32,835 nt of DNA from Guillardia theta CCMP2712 (lineage: Eukaryota; Cryptophyceae; Pyrenomonadales; Geminigeraceae). The first letter of the stretch is position 1, and every line of letters starts with the position of its first letter. The stretch covers positions 58,195 to 91,029 of the forward strand of contig NW_005434651.1 in NCBI RefSeq assembly GCF_000315625.1, read 5' to 3'. Both the position numbers and the translations under genes were made by a program. The notes below the pieces were generated by a model. That model saw nothing but the letters and a program-made list of their open reading frames with translations, made no database searches and was not told the origin of the DNA. This document shows positions 24,764-32,835 of the stretch, one piece after another.

Positions 24764-26716
24764 ATGCGCTTGCTGGTTCTGGCGATGATGGCGGCGTCGG
24801 CGTCGGCATGGCTGGCTCCTTCACTCGCTCCACCTGGCACCAGTGCCTTATCACTTCCTTCATGCACTTCCTCCTCGAGCCCCTCTTCCCTGCTCTGTAC
24901 CTCTAACAGAGCCTCGACGTTGCCCACCCTGGCCCCGCGTGTACGATCCCGATCAGGATCATTGGCGCTGCGCTCGCACGAAGGAGGAAGTGAGCCTGCC
25001 GTGGGTCGTAGGCAAGCAAACTTCATGCTGGGAGCGATTCTCCTTGCGGGATTCGCCCCAGCTGCTGGCGCAAAGAGTTCAACAGAGCTCGAGCGCGAGG
25101 TGGCTTCGCTTGAGAAGGAGGTTAACAGTGTGTTTGTGTCCCTGGCCTCGCTGATGCTCCTGGTCTAGGTTGAGGCCTCCTTCAAAGAAGCCGTCGGTGT
25201 GTCCGCCAAGGGCAAGTCCTCCTTCCAGAAAGCGCTCAAGGAAGGAGAGTCCATCAAGAGCTTGTTCGAGGAGCTCAAGTCACTTTCGGAGAAAGTGGCT
25301 GGGAGCTTCAACGAACTGAAGGATCTTGGACAGTCTGTAGCAGAGAAGCTAAGTGATGAAGAAGAGGCGCTGGGCGAGGCAGCTGTGCAGGCTTACGAGC
25401 AAGCTGAAGAGGCAAGCGCAGTCAGGAAGAACAGCGAGAAAACAGCAGAGCTGTTCGCCAAGGGCGACAAGTTGCGAAGCGAAGTGAGGGTGAAGGTTCA
25501 GAAGCAGAAGGACTGGCAGAAGAGTCTTGAGGAACTGAAGAAGGCCGAGAGCTTGTTTCAAACGTCTCTCAAGACCAACCAGAAAGCTGTGACCGACATC
25601 AAGAGCGCCATGGCAAACGTCTCGCTGGCCTCAGCGTCTTTCACCAAGGCTGTTTCAGAGATGAACAACGTGAAGCTCTTCAATGAGGCAGGAAGCCTTC
25701 CCAACGCTCAGTCTTCCCTCGCAACCATCAAGAATGCTGTCGAGCTCAACAAGAAGGCTTCCAACCTCGCCAAACAATCAGTGGGGGACAGTCAGCGAGC
25801 CAACAAGGTGTTGAATGACGCCATGAAGATCGCCGTCGAATCCGGAAAAGTAGGGCAGGAGGCGCTGAACAGCCTGACGAAGGGCAACAGCAAGCTCAAG
25901 GAGAAGTCGTCGAACAAGCTGAAGGATGCTCTTGCCATAGCTCAGGCTTTTGCTTCCAAGGCAATTCTTACCAGGACCTTGTCGAGAAACTGACCGTACT
26001 CCTGCAGTCTGCTGAGGCTCAGAAAAGGACCACTGCTTTCCTTGAGACCCTAAAAGATAGTGAGAAGAATGTGATGGAGGCTATGAACAAGGTTGGAATG
26101 TTTGCACTCTTGCAGAAAGTTTCAACTCACTGTCTTGTCACGACAGTACGCGCAAGCTGAGAAGTCAGGAATCAAGGCAGACAAGGTGTATGAGATGGTC
26201 AAGATTGAGGCACAAAAGGAGCAGGACGAGATCGCCAAGTACAGGAAGAACCGAAGGATGGAGACCAAGAAAGCTGCTGAGATGACGGCAGACACGTCTC
26301 CTCCCCCCCGCCAACCATCCAAGGCAGCACCAGGTGGAAGACAAACGACTGCTTGTGACCTCCCTCTGACTCTCCCCAGCTCCCGTCAAGAAGGAGTCTC
26401 CCTCCCCGCCGCAGGTTAAGCCGTCGGTGACTCTTCCCAGCACGGACTCGGTGAGGTCCACTCTATGCACAGACCCTCACTGACTGGGCCCAGCTGAAGA
26501 TTGAAGCTCCTGCTCCTCCTCCCGCCCCCAAGGCTCCCAAGCTGAAGAAGCTTGCGGAACCAGCGGCTGCTCCGGTGAGCTCGTCGCGATGATTCTAATG
26601 CCTGGTCACGCGACTGTCACGTGCAGGAAACGTCGGACGCTCCAGCCCTGAAGCCCAAGGCGACTGTGAAGGAGCCAGCCAGGGAGTCAGCTGGACCCGC
26701 GCTGACGTTGGAGTAG
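24764..26716 (+). CDS. Plastid (thylakoid lumen) coiled-coil protein with tripartite targeting
   Basis: Exons 24764-25120, 25169-25905, 25941-26091, 26147-26333, 26380-26450, 26494-26574, 26627-26716; 557 residues, phases agree. ATG 24764 starts a signal peptide (MRLLVLAMMAASASAWLAPS) with the ASA-aromatic cleavage context of cryptophyte and diatom plastid preproteins. A Ser/Arg-rich transit-like stretch follows, then a twin-arginine signal (GRRQANFMLGAILLAGFAPA, AGA). The mature part is Lys/Glu/Ala coiled coil (LEREVASLEKEV to DALAIAQ) and then a Pro/Lys/Ala-rich tail (PVKKESPSPPQ, PAPPPAPKAPKLKK). The sequence suggests Tat-dependent delivery to the lumen. The molecular role is unknown. The third exon start is tentative because its intron would be only 35 nt. 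Confidence 0.75.
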
Positions 26717-27108
26717 AGGACTTGATGATATGACTGAACTTATAAACATGTAAGACGCGTACAGCCGGGCTGGTCGGAGTAGAGAACTTGATGTGATTGA
26801 AACATCCTATACGGTCGCCCCCCGATCATCGGACGTCGGAGCCTCCGGGACGGCCTGCTCGGAGGTCTCGGCACAGCCGTAGCCACTCGGAGCAGCAACT
26901 TGGAGCAGCACTTGGAGCTGACTTGGAGCAGTGACTTGCAGCAGCTTGGAGCAGCAGAGCTTCAGAGAGCTTGGAGTGCAGTTCAGTGGAGTGACCAGTG
27001 GAGCTGAGTGGCTGCTGAGTGGAGTGACTACCAATTCGGGTCTACCGACATTCGCGGTACACACCAACTAGGGTTCTCTATCGGGAGTTGACGAGGCGGG
27101 GGGGCGCA
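26717..27108. promoter_or_regulatory. Upstream region of LamG gene with degenerate TTGGAGCAG repeats
   Basis: 26880-27035 holds an irregular array of TTGGAGCAG, TTGGAGCTG and AGTGGAGTGAC units. Minus-strand reading frames through it are repeat translations. It could be a 5' untranslated region or control region for the LamG gene. No promoter motif is recognised. Confidence 0.55.
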
Positions 27109-30100
27109 ATGCGGGTCCTGACATGGCTGCTCTGCTGCCTCCTCGCCGCTGAAGCGCTGGACTACAGTGACCCCTACATGGATCTCTCATGGCAGGAAGT
27201 TCCCGCTGCTCCCGAACCGCTCGAGACGAAGCTCATCGACGGCCTGCTGGAGCAGCCGAAGTCGGAGGCAGGAGGTTGCGATGCGTCATCCCCTTGCCCG
27301 GCGCTCGCACCCCCGGTAGGATTCTTCCTGCTCATGAATCCGAACGCGACAGGAAAGAGCAATGCACTCCCTCCCAGCGGCATGAGGCTCAGCTCCACGG
27401 GCTTGACGTTGCCTGCTAGTCAAGCACCAACTTCATCATCGCCAGACAACGCGGGGACACGAGGCTATGTAGAATGGCCGGCGGATGCGCAGCCATTCCT
27501 TTCCAACAACTTCACGCTAGAGTTCTGGTTGTATCCTATGCAAGGGCAAGAAGAGCTTTCAGGGATAGCTGGCAACATGTACAGGTTTGATACTTTTTTG
27601 CCCGCAACATTTTATGTTCTGATTCGCTTGCAACAGTTCTGGGCTGAAACATTCTGGATGGGAGATATTCTTGACGAGTGAAAGCTGCGATCAACAACCA
27701 TGCACATTCAAGCTTGTATTCGTAGTATCAGACATGTCCCTACAGGTACCCTTATCTCTAAACGACGTTGCACTCTTGAGATAATTTCTGATGGACAGGG
27801 ACGATTGGAAGACATTCTTGTGAACGAAGCTTACTTCTTCATAGAAAGCAACACATGGACGCATGTGGCTTGCATGTTTGATCCAGTCAACGGTCCAGCG
27901 ATGTATGCGAACGGGGTCCTGAAATCGCAGAAACATGGGAAGGGAGGCGGGATTGATTACTCGATGCCAAACAGTTTCAGAGTGGGAGCTTACAAGGACG
28001 ACGAGATGGGACTGCGAGCATTCAGAGGAGGAGTGGACGAGGTTCGGCTGTGGCAGGGGAGAGTGTCACAAGCTCAGATCATGGCGAGGATGGCGACACG
28101 ACTGACAGGGTTGGAGGTCAGTCCTTGCTTGTAAGTTTGAAAAAGCCTCCTTATGCTCGCGCAGGGAGACCTGATGGGGTACTGGCCGTTGGATGAGCAG
28201 GAAGGATTCTACGCTTTGGATCTTGTGAGCGCAAACTGTTTCCAAGTTGCTCCGTCGACCTCGGAGGGAACCGATGGGAATTGTTTGTCGTCTGTTGGGA
28301 TTCATGGATACTTGATTCAATCCGAACTGCTGGAATGGAAGTCTTCAGACTGGTCAGAACTACAAGGTAGTGTAGCAGGTACGAGTGTGTTCCGGTTCAG
28401 CGACTACTTGAGAGATTATCTAGAGCTTGAGGTAGCTCCCTTCACCGTTGGGCAACATTCACACCTGATTACTCTGACTCCCAGGCGAATTCGAAGCAAT
28501 GTACCCACATCTGGGGATATTCAGCGCCTCTTTCCATGGTGGAAGTGTTCTTTCTGGGTCAGGTGTACAAGACGCAAACAGCTCGAGCCTTGACAGGTTG
28601 GAGGAGGTGGAACGCGAAGTGTTTTCTCACCCTTTTGACGTAGATGATTTCCCAACTGAGGGCATATGGAGTGTTTGCGTCGGGACTGGAGATGTGGTTG
28701 GAGGACCTTTCAAACTGTTTGCTCGTTCAGAAGGGGAATCTATCAGTTTGTCAAACGTCATGATAGGACAAGTGAGAGACTTGACCCGCGGTGCTGAAAT
28801 CGCACGTCACTCCGCAAGCAGGTTCCCAGCTCTTGCAGCAACAGCATCATCAACCTTGCTAGAGTTCCCCAGACTTGTAAGGAGGTTGAACAAGTTTCTT
28901 GCTCCTACCACCTCACTCACTGTGTTCCTGCAGAACTTCTACCCATCAGTCTGGTTCAAGAGGGTATGCCAACACATCTCTTGATCCCTCCCTGCCTTCA
29001 GCTCCCTCTCTCTCGTCCCTCTCACCCCCTCGGCGTGTACCGGCCTCTTCCTCCCTCCCCTCTCTCCCCTCCCTCTTCCTCCCTCCCCTTCCTCTACCTC
29101 CCTCTCTCCCCTCCCTCTACCTCCCTCCCTCTACTTCCCTCCCTCTACCTCCCTCCCTCATCTTTCACTTGTCTGTGGTTTCCTGTCGGTCACGACACGG
29201 TCAGGCCATCGCGTACTGGGGATTTGACAAGTGCGGGAAGAAAAGTGAAGGGCTCACTGAGCAGGATGTGCGCATCACCGGATTCTGTGATGAGATCGGT
29301 CCTGCTCCTCCTGCTCCTCCTGCTCCTCCTGCTCCTCCTGCTCCTCCTGCTCCTCCTTCTCCTCCTTCTCTTCCTTACATCATCTGATGCATGTGTCTCC
29401 TCCAGGGATCTTGAGCCAAGGATGGAAGTTCCATCCCAATCAGTTCCTTATGGTCCGAAAGTTCGGAGGAATTGCGTCCTCGCCCCTCGTCTCCTCCTCT
29501 CACTCTGTCTCCATGTGGTTCTTGATCCACAACATCACAGGTCTTGCTCCTCGTCCTCGTCCTCCTCCTCCTTCACCACCACCACCACCACCTGCTCCTG
29601 CTCCTGCTCCTGCTCCTTCATTTCCTCCTCCTCCCTCTCCCTTTCGCCCTCCTCCTCTCCCTTTTCCCCCGCTTCCTCCTCCTTCTCAGCTCATCTCCTC
29701 TACTATCAGATGGCGACATTCCTCTCGCCACACTTGGCAGCGCACGTCACTCGACCATCGCTGACCTTCTCAGCTCTCCCTCCCAGCTGAGCTCGGCCTG
29801 GGATTATCAAGTGCCAGTGAGTTTGCGCCTTCTTTCAATTTGGCGGTTACGTCTGTCAAACGTCAGAGTTCGGATCTGTCAACCTGGAAGTCCTTCTTCA
29901 CCTTACGAGCCTCGAGCAAGATGTGCAGAAACTCGACGGACGGGTTGTTCTCCTTCCTCCCTTCCTCTCCCTTCCCCGTCCCCGCACCCTCCAATCCTCG
30001 ACCTCCTCTCACGTCATCTCCTCCTACCTCCTCCTCCTCCTCCTACCTCCTCCTGCTTCCTGCTCCCTCTCTCGACTTCTTCCTTTCTTCTTCTGTCTTG

Positions 30101-31895
30101 ATGCCTTCCCCTCCTCCTTCACCTTCCTCCTCCTCCTTTCTCTTGCCATCGCACCCTGCCGCTCGTCCTCTCCTTGTAGTCCTCACACCTTTTCTCAGAG
30201 GAGGACCACACCTTACCTTCGGGGTCCTGTCAAGTTCACAACAAGACTACTTCCACTGCACTGGTACTGATAGGATGTTCTGATTTCTTCTTATCCCTGC
30301 ATTCTCTCCCTCTCCCACTGTCGTCCTCATCAGAATTTTCAGGAAATTCCCTCCTGTATGGCGTCTGGTATCATGTGGTGTGGAGCTACGACGACGAGAA
30401 TAGCGAGTTGAACTTCTGGGTCAACGGATTTCACCGAAGACGATTGCAGGTCATCGCTATGAACTCCTCCGCTTCCTCCTCCTCCTCCTCCTTCCCTCTC
30501 TTTCCTTTCCTCCTCCTTCCTCCGACTTTCCCTCGCTCGCTTCTTTCGTTGTTCCAAGTCTGAAGGAGGAGGTCAGGTCAGCGCCGCGATCGATCTCGGG
30601 GGAGAGGAGGAGATGGAATGTCCTTCATGCTCGGACGCGATCCTGCGACTCGCACAGTAAACTCAACGTGGACGGTGGACGAGGTGAGAGCAGCTTGTAG
30701 AAGAGAGCAAGAGGAGGAGAGGAGGAGGAGGACAGGAGGGAGACGGGAGCGAGGAGGGGAGGAAGGGAGAGGAGAGGAGAGGAGAGGAGAGGGAAGGGAG
30801 GGGAGGGGAAGTTACATGCGAAGTGGTGTTTGAGCGGACGGTGATTCTCCTTCAGTTGTTTGTGATGAAGGGGACGGTGACATCCGAAGACGTCAAGAAC
30901 TTGCTGGAATATCCTTACTCCGAGTACAAGAGCACAGAGCTGATGCAAGGATCGGTATTTTCTCTTCCTCCCTCCTCCTTCTCTCCTCCTCTCCTCTCCC
31001 TGGCTATCTCTTTCCCTCTTGCTCTCACTCCCTGTTGCTCTCCTTCCTCTCCCCACCTTTGCAACTTGTCCTGTTGCCTGTCCCATTCTCTTCTCCTCCT
31101 CCTCCTTCTCCTCCCACATCTCATCGCCTTTCAGTCGCAGTTGCTGGAGAGTTACAACCTCATCTACACGCTCAGCGGGAGCAAGAAGAGCAGCAACAAG
31201 CGTCCTCTCAAGCAGGACTACATCTCGCAGGGAGTTGACGTTGAGCTCGCTTCCTCCTCCTACTGCAGCAAGAGGATCCCTTACTTTATCGACGAGCAGC
31301 TCAACCCCCTGGTGCGAAAGTCCTTCCCACCCTCCTCTCCTCCTTCCCACCCTCCTCCCCTTCTCACTTCCTTGTCCTCCTCCTCTACCTTCATCAACCC
31401 CCTCGTTTTCTACTCCTCCTCTCCTTCTCTCCTCTCCTCTTCTGTTCTCTTCCACTCCTCTTCTTCTCCTTACCTTCCTTGTCTCACCTATCGCAGGGCG
31501 TTGGCCGCTGCACGACGGACTGTGACTGCTGTGGGTTCCGCAACTGCTCGGAGTTCGGCGTCTGTCTTGGGTCAGCTGACCTCCAGCTCAACCCTGACTG
31601 CCTCAACGTCTCCCATCCTCCCCGAACCTTCCCCGAGCTGCCAACCTACTCTGCCGAGCACGTTCGTCCTCCTCTCCAGCGACCTGCCGGACCGACTGCA
31701 CCCCTTCTTCCATCCCTCAGTTTGCTCCACAGGTGCTCCTCCTCTCCTGCAACCTCCTCTTTCACTCCTCCACTCCCTTCCAGCTCTTCTTCCTGCTCCC
31801 GTTCCAGCTCTGACGCTGATCCCCCTCACCCAGCGTCTCCCTCCCTTGCCGGACAAGAGCGTCGGACCGGACCCGAGCTACCTGCAGGCGAGTAG
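27109..31895 (+). CDS. Secreted protein with two LamG/concanavalin-like regions and Cys-rich C-terminus
   Basis: Sixteen exons give one 965-residue frame with all phases agreeing: 27109-27584, 27637-27745, 27799-28116, 28165-28366, 28485-28876, 28934-28963, 29205-29298, 29406-29540, 29710-29816, 29867-29943, 30199-30263, 30334-30449, 30582-30683, 30856-30954, 31135-31311, 31497-31895. MRVLTWLLCCLLAAEALDYS is a signal peptide. The first LamG-like domain has NNFTLEFWLYPMQ, NTWTHVACMFD, AMYANGVL, FRGGVDEVRLWQGRVS and GDLMGYWPLDEQEG; the second has SHSVSMWFLIHN, YGVWYHVVWSYDDENS, FWVNGF and STWTVDE. A Cys-rich segment follows (GRCTTDCDCCGFRNCSEFGV). Likely a cell-surface carbohydrate- or protein-binding protein. 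Exon 16 past about 31650 is uncertain (Pro/Ser-rich, possibly further introns). Confidence 0.8.
28964..31496. repeat. Pyrimidine-rich simple-repeat introns of the LamG gene
   Basis: The introns at 28964-29204, 29299-29405, 29541-29709, 29944-30198, 30450-30581, 30955-31134 and 31312-31496 are dominated by CTCCTC, CTCCCTC and CCTGCT repeats. The exception is the intron at 30684-30855, where the plus strand is GAGGAG-rich. Long Pro/Leu/Ser open frames across them are translation of repeats. Confidence 0.85.
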
Positions 31896-32194
31896 AGCAG
31901 CACGCGTGCGAGGTGATGGTGACAGAGGGAGCAGAGACTGGGAGGCATCCTCGACACGGCTGGGTACGGCGTGCTCAGCAACGAGAAGGATGTGACGTCC
32001 CCGCAATGAGGAGAGCCTTGCTCGACCTTCATGGCAGGGAGGTGTAGGAGATGGAAGATGACGATGAAGACGAGGATGAAGATGTTTATGATCAAGTTAA
32101 TGTTAATGATAATGTCTTTGTAGCGATAGCAGTCAGCCCTGTAGATGTTCTTTATGTACAACAGCTCTTGTAACATATGCTTTCAATGTAACCC
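31896..32194. other. Convergent intergenic region
   Basis: About 300 bp between the probable LamG stop and the stop of the minus-strand gene at the right edge. AT-rich at 32045-32190, with GAAGATGACGATGAAG-like short repeats. No coding support. Confidence 0.55.
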
Positions 32195-32631
32195 TCAAAC
32201 ATATTCTACTTGGATCTTGTCAGATTTCAAGGTCGACGCGTCAAGCCCTCCGTCGATGAATGTCTAAAAGCACTTCGTCACTCCTCCTCTCGTCGCGCCT
32301 CCTCCTCCTCCTCCTCCTCCTCCTCCTTCTCCTCCTCCTCTCGTACCTGAAGGAGTTTCCCCTCGTCCTTCAGCATCATGTCCAAGAACTAATCGAACGA
32401 ATCATCAGAATCCTTCCTCACCCTCCTCTCTCTTCTTTCTTCTCTCTTCTCTCTTCTTCTTCATGGATTCCTCTGAGCTCTCACCATGTCATTGCTTGAC
32501 AGGTCGTTTTGAAACACGCTGTGCATGCCGTTGGGGAACTTCTCCCGGATCTGCTTGATGTACTCGGGGGGACACCAGGGCCGCCAGTTCCCCAGCAGCG
32601 ATCCAGACCTGAATTTCCCGGATGAGATGAG
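32195..32631 (-). CDS. 3' part of an unrecognised gene (at least three exons, 5' end beyond window)
   Basis: Exons 32631-32485, 32388-32347 and 32263-32195, joined at GT-AG introns in phase 0: 49, 14 and 22 codons plus stop. The product reads SGKFRSGSLLGNWRPWCPPE, YIKQIREKFPNGMHSVFQND, then FLDMMLKDEGKLLQ and TFIDGGLDASTLKSDKIQVE, ending YV. The exons have normal composition while the introns are CTCCTC-rich. Further exons should lie to the right of the window. I do not recognise the family. Confidence 0.6.
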
Positions 32632-32659
32632 CTGGTGGGCAGTTCGAGAGCGAGCGAAG

Positions 32660-32835
32660 GGAAATATGGAGACGAGGGGAAGGGGAGAGGAGCGGGGAGG
32701 AGAGGGGAGGAGAGGGGAGGAGAGGGGAGGAGGGGGAGAGGGAGGGAGGAGGGGAGAGGGAGGGAGGAGGGGAGGGAGGGAGGAGGAGGGAGGGAGGAGC
32801 TGGAGGAAGGGAGGGAGGGAGGAGCGGTGAAAGTA
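32660..32835. repeat. GGGGAGGAGAG purine-rich tandem repeat
   Basis: Purine-only tandem sequence (GGAGGAGAGGG units) running to the window end. It is likely an intron of the minus-strand gene, where it would be pyrimidine-rich like the other long introns. Confidence 0.8.

Noticed and set aside
28899-31995. Long Pro/Leu/Ser-rich open frames in CT-rich DNA, for example 28966-29790 and 30823-31995
   Set aside because: They are translated simple repeats spanning the introns of the LamG gene, whose exons join in frame without them.
1-32835. tRNA or rRNA genes
   Set aside because: None recognised by eye on either strand; a covariance-model scan would be needed to exclude them.

Overview
This is eukaryotic nuclear DNA. 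Genes are broken by short GT-AG introns (mostly 41-60 nt) whose phases match across exon joins, start codons sit in Kozak-like contexts, and pyrimidine- or purine-rich simple repeats fill the larger introns. One gene (24764-26716) carries a secretory signal, a transit-like stretch and a twin-arginine lumenal signal in series, which fits an alga with a complex red-type plastid. A cryptophyte such as Guillardia would fit. That is inference, since no rRNA or other species marker is present.

Layout. (i) 1-18,150 is a young, heavily duplicated accessory block. It holds four paralogous two-exon genes, K1 (+), K2 (-), K3 (+) and K4 (+). Exon 1 encodes an N-terminal helical domain plus a protein kinase. 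Exon 2 encodes a 7-8 bladed WD40 propeller with a basic C-terminal tail. I joined the exons at GT-AG introns of 46-73 nt; all four joins are phase 1 and in frame. K1 and K4 lie in a direct repeat of about 3.45 kb that also carries a divergent gene for a zinc-finger (FAR1/WRKY-GCM1-like) plus SAM protein. K2 and K3 are the arms of an almost perfect 1.43 kb inverted repeat. The kinase half is nearly identical in all four, while the WD40 half differs in each. Small variable islands interrupt the identity at the kinase activation loop and inside the zinc-finger gene. (ii) Between K3 and K4 lies an AT-rich island (about 11,209-13,161) with virus-like gene fragments, flanked by GC3-rich decayed exons. 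(iii) 18,262-32,835 is ordinary intron-containing gene space: a GT23/FUT8-like fucosyltransferase with Ig-like and EGF modules (-), a HEAT-repeat protein (+), a TMBIM/GHITM-type Bax-inhibitor-1 family protein with 12 exons (-), a Tat-targeted lumenal coiled-coil protein (+), a 16-exon secreted protein with two LamG-like regions (+), and the 3' end of an unrecognised gene (-).

The kinase-WD40 array is the most interesting part. It couples a constant effector half (helical domain plus kinase, reminiscent of MLKL-type proteins) to swapped, internally repetitive WD40 sensor halves, with the switch near an intron. This resembles fungal WD40 allorecognition and innate-immune receptors in logic, and may be a rapidly diversifying recognition system. 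That role is a hypothesis; the architecture and duplications are read directly from the sequence.
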